A DNA stretch of 64,000 nucleotides from Campylorhamphus procurvoides (taxonomy: Eukaryota > Chordata > Aves > Passeriformes > Dendrocolaptidae). This document shows positions 41,131 through 53,585 of this stretch, piece after piece. The DNA lies in assembly GCA_013396655.1 (NCBI GenBank), contig WBMV01007706.1, forward strand, positions 186,001-250,000. Reading direction: 5' to 3'. The notes below the pieces were generated by a model, which did no database searches, was not told the DNA's origin, and saw only the letters and a program-made list of their open reading frames with translations. How positions within the stretch are numbered: position 1 is the stretch's first letter; every line of letters starts with the position of its first letter. Position numbers and translations under genes: made by a program.

Positions 41131-44100
41131 CTGCTTTTAACAAATTAAAGACTCAAGAACAGGTCTCCAAAGGTGAGGCTTTTTGAGTAGTCCTGAACAC
41201 AAACTGTACATTTAACTTGGGACAAAAAAAACCCAACCAGTCAAATAAAAAAAACAACAACAAAACAGAATGCAGAAATCACTGACAGTCAACTCAAACA
41301 CACTGTCAGTAGGGTGTCCTCCAGTCTCACGAGACAGCAGACCAGAAAACACTGTGGATATGCTGTGGAGAAAAATGAGATACAACAATTTCCTTGTAAA
41401 GACAGAAGGGGACACTGTGCACAGCATGCTGACCACAGTGGAGATGGACTGTCCCCACAGATCTGAGAGTCTAGTGAAGCTCCCACCTAATGCAACAAGC
41501 AAAAACCACATCTCTCCTTCTCCCTGCCCTTACAGATCTCCTGGCAGTTTTGTATTCCTGAGGTGAAGTCCCATCAGGCTTCGTTCCACTCCTGTCCTCA
41601 AGCAAGGTGGTTGTCCACGGGTGTCAAAAGGAAACACTGAACAGAAATTAGGGCATAATCACATTGTGTAAATAAGTTCCAGACCTTGAGTTTTATACTT
41701 TTTAAACTTTACTAATGCTTAATTGCCTAAAATGGCACCAAATAAGTCATCCGAGAAACCTTCTATAAAGCTTAGAGGAAGAAAAAATACAAGAACTGAC
41801 AATGTTCTTCATGGTTTTAAATCAATTTCCCCCTCAAATACAGATCTAAAAGGCATGAGTGATTTCTTTAGGTAATGTCAGGTGAGATCTGCTACGTACT
41901 TCGTGTAACATGAGTTTCTGAAAGTCCTACTCATCCACCTTTCTGGAACTTCTTTATTCCATAAAGTATGTAGGCTGTGACTCTTGGAAACCAATTAAAC
42001 CTATAATACTTCCAAATCCTTTTGGATATTCAAACTACTTCAAATAAACTTCAATCCACACAGGCATAAATAAATTAATCATATTATGTAAATATCCTGA
42101 CCAGACAGCCACTCCTCCTTTTTTTTTTTTAAATAACCATAGAAATTAAGGCTTTCCTCTTCCAGAATTTTTCTCACCTTAAGAGCAAGACAAGCAAAAT
42201 AATACTATAACCATGATCCTGTTTTAAATCATGTATCTGTTTTAAAAATCTCCTATCTTTCACATGGGAAAAGGTGGATGATCAGCTTTCATCCACTGCA
42301 GAACATATATTTTTTTATTTCCTATAAAGTTTCACGGTACTAAATCTTAGATGCACTTTTTTTTAGGTCCTGAATTTTACTACAAGTAATTCCTATATGT
42401 GTATTGAAATATCTCCCTTTCTCAACTATACACAGCAATGAAATAACTAAAGAGGAGATTTACAGATGAGGGATATGAAAACCACCTACAATAAAAACGT
42501 AAACCCCTCTAAACTGTTAGTAAATAAACTTCTTTTCTGTAAAACATTTTTGGTGTACTGTATATCAAACTCAATGGCGAGTGCAGAGCATAAAAATTTT
42601 ACTGATATGATCTTAAGATTACCACTTGTGACTCACAAGCAGCAACAGTTGTACAACAAGCTACTGTATAGAAGGGATGGTAAAACTTTTATACCTCATG
42701 ACATAGGTCATCACTATTCTGCTGACTAAAATCTTAATTACATAGGATTTGTTCACAGGTCACACAGGGTCTTAAATCTCCCTGAATTTCCATTTGACAA
42801 TCAGCCACTCCCTTCTTCCCCTGCCAAGTCTGTCTTGGCATCAGCTTAGACTCTGCCTGGTTTTCACTCTTTGCATTAAAATCATAAACTCTGCCAGCTC
42901 TGCTCAGCATCTCAATGCACAAGGTATTCACCTGCACTTCCAGAGGTTACCAACACAGGGTAAAAATAAAACCAATTATGTGCTAAAGTGAAGCTTTGAG
43001 CAGTACAATTTTGAAACTTTATGAAACCCCAAAGAACTTAAGACTTACCCCAAAGTCTTGGCATCTCAGTCTTTCAACTGTGTTTTAATTACTGGAGTTT
43101 CAATCAGACTCTTGCTTGATTCTCCTGGAATATGAGCTCAAAGACAAATCTGAGCTAGTTTGATCCACCACACTCCATCAAATCCTTTTCTGGAGCTGTA
43201 GGCATGTGCATAACCCAGTGAAAATTAATAATCATTCACATCCTCAAATGCTGCATTGCACAACAACTTAAATCATGTGATTGTCTGCAGAGCAAGAGGT
43301 TCACATCAATAGCAAGAATGAGGCGGGAAGAACAATTCACTGATTTTAACCTGAAATAGATTTTCTTAAAGTTTTACGTATAATTGAAACTCAATTTCTT
43401 CTGTACATTGGGATGATACCAACTTTCAAAATAACTGCCCCTGCTTGAAGTCTTTAAAATAGAGCTTGCAGAAAATAGGGCAAGTTGTTTTCACCTGCTG
43501 TGGAATATCACTCTTTGACTACACCACGGAAAAAGTGAGGAAGACTTTTAACAGATCTCCTAATGCATTTCCCCTTTCAAAGGCAGACTCTTTGGAGCAA
43601 TGGATACTCCAAGATGAAGCTTGCAACTTTGGGGAATGATTCTAATGAATGCCTCTGTAGAAATCATATCTGGTTTAAAGCATCTGTTAATGGCTTAATA
43701 AAAATACTCAGCAAAGCCAAAGGCTTTCTGCTTGTAGAGAGAGTGAAATAAACAGGTCTCACATAATGCTGTAAGCCACATCTCCAGAAATTTTCAAGGA
43801 TCACTTCCCAAAGAAAGTCCTCATTCCCTTCAAGATCTCCATCATTCAAATGCAGGCATGAAATTGTGTGCATGTAGGAACATACCAGTTTGCAGAGTCA
43901 GTCAGTCAGAAGTAATCTCAAAAGGAGACTGGTTTAAGGAATAATACTACTTATTGAGGAAATTAAAAATCTTTGACAAAAAGGTCCAATTAATAAAAAC
44001 TATACAGTTCAAAGGTTGGGGTAAAGGATGTACCTTAAGACACAAGGTGGAAGCTTAGTAACTTCTCTAGCAACTAATCCTTTATTGGCTGTTTCATTCA

Positions 44101-46639
44101 ATTCTGAGTGAGAGCACTTAGTAACAAAGGTGGAAGATAATTTTTTTTCATTTAACATTGAAGTTGAAACGTTCAGAGTACACATTAGAGAAACATATTT
44201 TCAAACCACAGCAAGCTACTTCAAACCAGACAAGAAACACTGCCAAGGTTAACAAAAAAGTTCCACCTGCACATATGTAAGAGCTCTGCTCAGAGCTGGA
44301 AGATGCTGCAGGTACTGCCAGCAGTGCCAAAAAAAGAACCCTAAAAAAGGCTGGGAATCCCTGTGATTTAAGGTATTCCTGAGGAACCAGACTCCCTAAA
44401 CATAAGCATACAATATACATGCTGCTTTAGTAAACACTGTTCGGTACTGCTATTAAATTGATTTAAAGGTTACAGGGCTCCCATAGCAAAACCTAAATTC
44501 TGCCTCTTCAAATAACTTAATTGCCCACCAAAATAAGAAAATCAGATTTTCTGGTTAGCAACATAAGTAAGTTTGCAGCTCTTAGAAACCATTTTAATAT
44601 GTGAGCTGTCAGCACTTCCATCAACTACTACATATTATATTAACCTTTCAGACACTGCATATTCTGAGGCAGATTTACAGAGTCATACATTCACACTTTA
44701 TTCCATTATTCTTTATTTACCCCAAGCATCCTAGGCCTGACTCATCATCAGAATAAGGCAGTAAAACAGCACTGGAAACAATCACGTTGCAACAGTCATA
44801 GCAACCATTTGTTTCAGCCACTATTGATTCCTCCTGACAGCTGCATCACCCTGAGGTTTGACTGCACGCGATGTGTCCCAGGAAAGAGCTGCTCTGAACT
44901 TCAGATGGCATGAAATCTGAGGTAATGAAATGGGAAAAGATGGTCCTGCAGCCTTTTTCCTGCCATCTGCCCAGGCAGGGTGGGAGACGAGTCACTCAGA
45001 CCTGAAAGGAGAGACCTGCTGGCCCAGCCATCAGAGACTCAAATAATATAAAGTTGTCTCCCTACTTGAGAACAGCAAAAAAGGACAGATTTAAATAAAA
45101 ATTTGTCTGAATCTGTCTGAGGCATGCTAAGATATTCATGTTCCTCCCTTCACTCAGAGCAAATTATTATTAGTGGAATGGAGGAAGCCCAAATTGAAGC
45201 CTGGGTTGAAGCCTGAACTGTATTCTAATCTCTGCACATGATACATACACAGTCCTCATCTCACACAATCCACTAGAAAGGAGCAAAACTAAGAAACAGA
45301 TAGTCCATGGAAAGTTTCTTCATATTTTTTAATTCTGGCAAAATAAGATCTAAAAAAAATAATTCTATACTCAATACTTAAATCCATCAATACAACCAAG
45401 TAGTATAAAGAACAAAGCTTGGGAACACCAACCCCCTGCATAGTAAAACAAGCAATTGCTAACATCTGGGAATATTTAATTATTGTAATAAACTATAGAT
45501 CAAAATAACACTAAAAAGCATGGAAAATAATATAAACACCTTTTAACCACTTCATAAATTATACTTCATGCATTAACCTTTCCTTCTCAAGATGATAGCC
45601 ATTGGTTATAAAAACTAGAAGAGCATGATATCCACAAACATTCTGCTTTGTTCAAAGGTACTGCCCTTGTTTAGTCTATTTCACTAGTTTTAAAAGTGGA
45701 ATATGTTCTGGGAGAAAAGTGTATAATGTTTGGTTTCTGTATTTTCAGTTGAATTCAAATTTTCACCTAAATGCAACTGCACATGTTCCAGATCAAAATG
45801 AATCATTAGCTGGTAAGCAGGAAATGTATCAATGGTTATTTTATAAAATAAAAACATACAAATATTAAGAAACCAGCTATATTTGTGTTAAGCTGCATAA
45901 TTGCTTGAACATGCAAAAATCAATGCCTACTTTAGCATAAAGGACTAACACCATTCACCAAACAAATTATTTCACTTTTTGCCAGCTAGTAAGAACCAAG
46001 CATTTTCACGGAAAACAACATATAATGCCCCAAACCTTCTCCACTCCTTGAAAGAATCCAATTTTAATTATCATTTAAATCAATTCAGCCTGACTGCTGT
46101 CCTGGTTTGCTCCCACCAATCTTCAAGCTCCCCCTCCCACGACCAGAATGAAGCTTCATACGAATGGGTATTAGGGAGCTGCTGGCTCACATAAATGATT
46201 TCTTGTGTGCATCAAAGGAAGGTCTTTACAAGTGTCCTCCTTAACAATCTGCAAGTGATGCTCTCAGGAAAACTGATTGCTCTCGAAAGATGGGAGTCTG
46301 AAATAGAGTTCCCATTCTCAATTAACCTGGGCTGGTTTCACCTAATGAAGTGGAAGTGAGAGGAAAAAAAAATTAACAAAATATATTACACTACTTTTAG
46401 CATATGACCTTATTTATATTTAGTACAAATTTAACCTGCCTCCAACTCTAAAATGAAGATCAACATAAAGTTAATATCAATCAAGTTAATATCAGTGAAT
46501 AGTATTATTTTATTTGCAGTATCTAAATTAAAAGTAACTTGAGTGGGGTTTTTTGTAATAACACACCAAGAAAAGGCAACTGCAGTCTACAGGTCATCCC
46601 TAGATAAATTTAGCAGAAAACAGAGATGGGAGAAAACAT
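41131..46639. other. Noncoding stretch, probable FARS2 5' intron
   Basis: AT-rich sequence with short homopolymer runs (for example a T run at about 42118-42130). Open frames on both strands are short and unrecognised. No repeat family, RNA gene or exon is assigned. Confidence 0.6.
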
Positions 46640-47432
46640 GTCAGCCCAATCTTCAAGGTCAAGAAGGAGGATCTGGGGAACTACGAACCAGTCAGGCTCA
46701 CCCCAATCCCTGGGAAGGTGTCAGAGTAATTAATCCTGGGAATAACTTCCAAAACACATAAAGGTGATTAGGAACCTTCAGCATGGATTTATGAAGAGGA
46801 ATCCATGTCTGATCCACCTGCTAGCCTTCTACAAAGAGACCTTTGGCTTGGCACGTGAGAGGAGAGTAGGGGACATGTTGGTCTTGACTTTAGTGGGGTT
46901 TTTGACTGTTTCCCATGACATCTTCATAAACACACTGACAAAGCACAGAGTAGATAAGTGGACAGTGAGGTGGAACGAGCAGCAAACAGTCCTGCTAGAG
47001 GCTGGTCACCAGCAGTGCACCCCAGGGGTCACTATGAGGTCCAACACTGTTTTAACATCTCCACCCCAACCTAGACAGAGGATACAGAACCAGGAAGCAC
47101 TGCTGACAAACCAGATGAATGTGGTGCCATTCACCACAGCCTGGAAGAATGGGCTGACAAGAACCTCATAAGAGGTTATAAGGAACCTCATAACAAAGAG
47201 AAGAGCAGAACCTGCTCCTGGGGAGCAGCAACCTCTGGCTCTGGTGTCTGCTGGGCCTGCCAGGGAGGCAGTTTTGCAGAAAAGGACCTGATGGATAACA
47301 AGCTGACCATGAGCCAGGCAGAGGCAACAAAAGGCCAGTGTTAGGAAGGGGAGGTGATGCTTCCCCTCTGCTCAGCACCAGTCAGGCCCCAGCTGAAGTG
47401 CTGTGTCCAGCTCTTGGCTTCTCAGGGATAAA
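46640..47432 (+). mobile_element. CR1 LINE fragment, reverse transcriptase region, decayed
   Basis: This is an internal piece of CR1 ORF2 in plus orientation. It starts near 'CCCAATCTTCAAGG' and 'GATCTGGGGAACTACGAACC' (the NYRPVSL region of the reverse transcriptase), continues through 'CAGCATGGATTTATGAAGAG' and 'GTGGACAGTGAGGTGG', and reaches 'GAAAAGGACCTGATGG' with 'AGCTGACCATGAGCC'. It breaks off after 'AGTGCTGTGTCCAGCTCTTGG'. The conserved FSKAFDTVSH box is degraded and the frame is shifted, so it is a dead copy. Unusually for CR1 it lacks its 3' end, which implies a later deletion or rearrangement at about 47430. Confidence 0.87.
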
Positions 47433-50400
47433 GGGATTGCAGCATCACTGCACAGTCCTATGAAAATACTGGAATAATGATGCAATAATCATATGTATCT
47501 CTTTTGGTTGATGCTATTTCCGCTTGATGTGGTTAACATCAAGCCTGGGCAACAATGCCATATTTAATTTACTCCACAGAAAGCAAAGCAATATGTCCCA
47601 GCAGACAAAAATGATTAAACATAATGCCTTTTGCTTTGTGTTCAGCAGAATGTTTTAAACTATCTTGGTATTTTCAAGAGGAAGCATGACTACTCAACTT
47701 CTTTCAGTATTTTTAAGAATAATGTAAGATTTCTGTTTTCAAATAAAACATATAGAAAAGGGGGAAAAAAATCACCCAAACATACAGTAACACATTGACT
47801 CCCAGTCTTACATATGACAAGCCAAAAATACTCTTGCAATGGCACTCTATTTCTTCCAGCAGGTATGTGGGGGTGATGGGTTGTTTAGTTTTTCCAAACA
47901 GAGCAGCTGCGACTACTTGCAAACCAAAGAAATTCCAACACTCCCTGGTGTAAAGGCTGCATTTATTTCACTTTACCAGTGAGAGAAGAGACAGTGGCTC
48001 AGCTGTGCTAAGAAAAGGAGACTGCAGAGCTCTAAAACAGCATCCTGCTGTTGAGACACACAGGCATGTAACCCAAAGACCAGCCAAGTCAAAGCTTACA
48101 TAATCCCTCCCAGAAATGGGTTCCCTAGGAATATGTTGTTGTAGGCTCATAGCCCCTTAGGAAATAAAAGGCTACAGTATCTATGCAATGTTTTAAGTAA
48201 AGGATAACACACCATTTTCTTCATGACTGTATTTGATCTCATCCTCTAAGTGTTTAAATCTACACTGGCTCCAACACCACCTACAATTATGCCAACACTT
48301 CATCAAAAATAACTTCATATATATATTTTTTTTAAAAATAACCAAGCCCACACCACATATCTATCCCTAACTCATGGAGTCAGGAGAAACTCAAGATGTT
48401 GGGATCCCCCATCCCCACCTAGAGGGTGTTACCAAACAATGCAGCGAGGTGAGAACAGGAAGGGACAGAGACACTACCATTTGAAAATGAGAGAAAGTCT
48501 TCCCTTGCTCCTCTCAGAATTCATAGAACAATTTAAAACAATTTCTGGCTCACATTCTTGCTAATCCACTCCGTCTCCCTTATATATTTATTACACACCT
48601 TCAATACCCTATTTAACTCTTTCATATTTTTTTCCACTAGAGCATTTTGCCAACATTAAAAAAAATAGCATTAAGTTTTATACTGTTTTCTCATGTCATT
48701 ATTTCAACCTTTTAATCCGATTCAGGTATAATCTGTACTCGATTTTGTTCTCTCCTAGCACAACAAACTCAATCCACAGCCATAGGCAGAAGAGAGCACT
48801 ATCCTATATAACAACATTCTTCTACACAAACATCTCACCTTCTGCGGCCACAGCCTTTCATTATTTATTTACAATAAATATTTCCCACTCCTCTAATCTC
48901 TAGTTCTCCATCTCTAAGTCACTGCATGACCTGACACCAACTCAGCAATGCATTTATAACACTTTTCAATCTCTTTGTAATACTTTAAACTAAACATCTC
49001 CTTTAAGGCTTCAGCAGCTCAGAGCAGAACGCTCAGTGTCCAGAGGAACCAAAGTTGTCCTTCTATCAACTGAAGAGAAGATTTCTTTTCATTTGGGGCA
49101 CCTGCTCCAGACCACTCTCTGGAGAAGCTTCTTTTAACACTAACTTTAAGAAAGGAAAAGAAAAAATAGTATAAAAATCAAACACCAGAATAAAACTGCA
49201 GTGCTATTCTTACCCCATCATCTCATAGCACCCAAATTTTTAATCCTTTGGGGTTTTTTTCTTCAGATTAACCTTTCATGCATACTCTGTGCATGATTAA
49301 CCAGAAAAAATATTATGTTGGTACATTTACTTTCCAGTGTTATCATACTTATATCTATTTATTCCAGTATACTGCATGCTGGTCCTGGTTAAGTATTTTT
49401 CTTTTCTTTATTTGGGAGTCCATCAAACCCCACAAGTAACTATCAATTTCATTCATTAAGCAGAATGATTTTCCTGCTTAAATACTACCCATATCTAATG
49501 AACAGGTTACCATTTCTTCACCTCTCACAAAGCAGGAAAAATAGCTGTAATGCTTTAATCCTTCAGGTTAATTGAAAGTCTTACAAGCCTTTATCTACCC
49601 ACTATAAAGTTTAATAGAAATTTCTCCCATCATAATTCCCAGGTTTAAGTGGCTATGCATGTGAGTCCCACTAACTCATACTGATTACTTCAAAGAGTTT
49701 GTAAAGTTTTAGAAGGAACAAACAGTGAAAACACACTACCATAAAATGGAATAACTGTAGATACTACAAAAGACGGAAAAGAAAGAAAATCAGCAGAATT
49801 TTTGTTGTTGATTTGTTTGTTTATGCTCAGGGAAGGAAGAGTACTTCTTGCTGACATTTGAAGGAGAAAAAAAAATCAAATTTTCTTTCTAAGAGGTATT
49901 TTTTCTTGTCACCCCTAAAAAAACCCAAAATGCTTATAAAACAGACATTTAAAAGTTTATCTCTTCCTGTTATTTGTGATGTACAGATAGGAAAACTGCT
50001 CAGCTCTAAAGACCCTCTTCCTTATTCTGAGTCAAAAAATAAAGCAGAGCTCTCCATCCATGACTGTCCTTGAATTATCACACTTTTATAGAGCATCTCA
50101 TATCACTTGGCATTGTACTTGATGTCTCTGACTCCTGGAATGGGAGATGAGAACAGAAACAGAACTTTCATTTTATAATCATACTTTCTTTAAGGAATAA
50201 GGTTAGAAATGTAAATTTGTAATTTGCCAATTGTGGCTGGCAAATGCAACCTCCAACATAAAGACTTTGGTTTAAACTCATAGAAAAATAAATCACGGTT
50301 TGAAACTATCAGTGTTATCCTTAATTAGCTTTACCACATGTGAATTGAAGAGCAAGCTCTGACAACAGGAAGCAGAATTTTTCCCCAGTCTATCAACAGG

Positions 50401-53400
50401 CCTTGATTTGGGAAAGATCCTATCCAGGAGCTGGTAACAAGTTTGCTGCAATTAACAGTGATTCAGGTCTGTGCCATTTACACATGTGTGCATACCCACA
50501 CATTATTATATATGTGTTTGATTACAAGCTGCTCCTCATTTATGTTTTTCTCTTCAATCCTTCTTTCTCTTCAAAATTACCTAGAAACACATGTGATATA
50601 ATTTCCATTAACTCAAGTATTTACACGTAGACTGAACACATCTCTGAAAGTTATCCCCTGCCCTAGCCAGAAGTTCTTGGAAAGAATAGATGAAATCCCT
50701 CTGATCATCCCACTCACACTGTCAATCTAGATAATATAAAGCTCCCTCCTACTTTCACATCAGTAACAGCCAACTTTGTTATTTTATATTAAAAACAACA
50801 AGGAGAAGAAAAACATGTATTTTAAGGACCTATGGAACTGAAGGTTCTCGTGCCTTTCCCTCTACTTACTACCTCACCTCTAGATGACCTTTATTAGGGT
50901 GAATTCCCAGGAAGGGTGAAGTTCTAAAATATTCAGCAGCCAGCCATTTATCTGATTATTTATTATTTTCATCTTTTTTTTTTTAAAGACTTGAGTCTTA
51001 TTCAAAGATCTCTCACTCTAGCATGCCCTCCCCTGTCCACCACGCTGAAGTTGTTCTTTAGATGGTATTATCAGTATCTCAGTTCTTTAGGAGAGCAAAA
51101 CACAGAGCAGTGACCTATGGGTGAGGTGCTTCATGTGGCTGCCTCATTTCACTGACAATAGCACTGAGCCCAGCTGCTTAAAAAAGCACCAAGTGGAAAA
51201 TCAGCAGTAAAAGAGAACACTTTATACATAAATAAAGATGTGCAACATCATCAAGGGAAAACTACAAGTGACAGATAATCAAATCTTCCTCAATTTGATG
51301 GGCTCATTTGCTTCAAATAAGGCAAGTGAGGAAGTTTCGTCACAAAAACTGTTAAAAACCATACTTGCAAAGCATTTGGGGCAACACCTCCCCTTTTAAC
51401 ACTGTTTTAATACTCTCTTAAAACACTTCTATTTCTGCATGTTAAATAAAGGAATGTAGGAATGTCTCATGTTATTAGTTACACATGTCAGCCTTGATTC
51501 AAGGCATGAGATAGTGCTCCATTTGTAGTGTGGAAGTGGAGGGGATGTGCCTGTTGATCACTGCTTTGAGGTTTCCACTTTAGACCTCCTTCCAAAAGAT
51601 GGCCTTTTTATATCCAGTAGGCAGGTTTCTCTGTAGGTTCAAGTTGGAATAGAGAATGAATTGTGAAGAGTTAAGTAGGAAGAGAAACACACTTGGTTCT
51701 AGTTGTCACATTAATTTAGAGGGTTTTTGAATTAAAATCGAGTTGTTCTTTACCAATTCATTCTGAGCTTTGAATGTGCCTCAGTTCAAAGGTGAGTGGA
51801 GAGCCATAGAAAGTGACTCCAAACCTTTCTAAATCAGCAATACATCTTAAACTTGAGGTGGGAGACTTACACTGAAATAAAAACAATATTACAAACTACT
51901 GCTATCATCACTTCAGTCTGTTTGCTGCAGTTTAAAGCTCAATATTACAGAAATGCAAAGCCATCAAACAATAATTGTGCAAAGAATAAGAACAGTTACT
52001 AACAGTTCAAAGCCATGGATAAAATATGTCATTCACCAGAGGCAAACTGGGATGCAGAAAAGGTCCAAAAACCCACTAATTCTCTGTAAAAATGTAAATG
52101 CATGTTAATATCTATATATTTCATTCTTGATTAGCCCGTACCATTATCACTGTGGATTACATCAGTTCTCAGGGTCCTCAAGTCATTGCTGATTGAACAG
52201 ATTACATAATCTATTATTAGAATAAATCCCAGAACAGATATTACACCATCACTCAGAAAAAAGAAATTAGACAAACTCACACCAACAAAACACCCAAACC
52301 CCCCAAAAACCCAAAAAAACAGTAAAAGAACCCCTATATTAATCACCAAAGTGGTAAAACAGTCCATTAAGGACAAGCATAATTCAGTGTTGCATGGATT
52401 ACTTGCAAGCTGGCTAGAGAGAAGACAACAAAAGGAAGACATCCTTGAGTCCAACACTCAGCAAACATACAAAGACTTTTGCATCCAGCCCCTATTGGAG
52501 ATCCCTTGGTGACTTTAGAATAAAGAACAAGAAGGGGAAAAAAAATCCAGCAGATGGTTCCAAATGAGGAGAACAGAGACAGGTGACCAACTAGCCTGAG
52601 AGAAATAAAAATAAAATGGGAGCAGTGCCACAGTGTTATCGTTTTTGTAGAGCCACCTGGAGAGGTAGCAGGCTTATCAATGAATGCCAGAAATTAGTAG
52701 TACCCATCTGCTCTCCCTAATAAATAACCCTTACTAGAAAAATTATAAAAGAATTATCATTCTCTCAGCACTACTCACATGTTTTCAAGCAGACCTATTT
52801 GTTTAAAATATTTATTTGGGCCCTACATGGCTTAACAACTACTTGCCATGAACATAATGTTTTATGACCACCTTTGGAAGCACAGGGCAAGTCAGGAGCT
52901 GTAAGAATTCATGAAAACAGAAAGCTCCATTAACTTCCTTTCAAATAAGCAAAAGCTCTGCAACCATCACTGCTTTCAAATTGTCTTTAAAAAGATGTCT
53001 CTGACCAAAGGAATGGACTGATGGGAAAACCCTACAGGAGGGAGGCAGTTCAAACCTTACAAAGTAAGTGCTCCTCTGGAAAATATCTTCATTCAAAAAG
53101 AAGAATCTTGCTCTCAGGAGGCATGAGCCCTCTCTTTGGGCTCAGTATTTCCAACCTAGTCTACCCCAGAAAGAAGTACAAGCCCTAGGACATGATCCTG
53201 ATACAAAGAACTCAGTGGTTTAACAACTGGAGTTCTCCTCCACATCCCTTGTCTAAAATCCCAGTTACAAGTCCTGCACAGAATTAATAGATCAGTTGAG
53301 GTGAAGGTCTATCTCCCACTTTCTCACTTCTCATGACTAACACAATCACTGAGGAGCAAAACTGCCCACATGGAAAGCAAAGCCTAATGACAGTGAGAGA

Positions 53401-53512
53401 TGGGACAGTCCCAGAGCTGGGCTTAGGGATGACAGGACTTTTAAAGGTAACTCCAGGACCAGCCTCAAGTAGAAATGGATACAAACTTTACTTCTGTATT
53501 CACAAAGTTACA
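47433..53512. other. Noncoding stretch, probable FARS2 5' intron
   Basis: AT-rich sequence with no recognised gene. It contains an A/C-rich low-complexity tract at about 52259-52330 (runs of CCAAA and ACCC). Open frames are short and show no family similarity. Confidence 0.6.
52259..52330. repeat. A/C-rich low-complexity tract
   Basis: The plus strand has almost only A and C, including 'CACCCAAACCCCCCAAAAAC'. The long minus-strand frame across it, rich in Phe and Gly, is a composition artefact. Confidence 0.7.
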
Positions 53513-53585
53513 GGATCACAGAATACTTTAGGTTCAAAGACAGAACTGGAGGTGGTCTAATTCAACAAGGTTCCCAAGTATCTCA
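53513..53585 (-). mobile_element. Short CR1 LINE 3' tail, minus orientation
   Basis: The plus strand reads 'ATCACAGAATACTTTAGGTT', 'GACAGAACTGGAGGTGGTC' and then 'TAATTCAACAAGG', matching the reverse complement of the CR1 3' terminus. Similarity fades after about 70 bases, so this is a strongly 5'-truncated or decayed copy. Confidence 0.65.

Noticed and set aside
46764..47171. 135-codon plus-strand open frame as a possible gene
   Set aside because: It is a frame through the decayed CR1 reverse-transcriptase fragment; recognisable CR1 words run through it in shifted frames.
52131..52457. 108-codon minus-strand frame
   Set aside because: Its centre is translated from the A/C-rich tract, giving a Phe/Gly-rich artefact.
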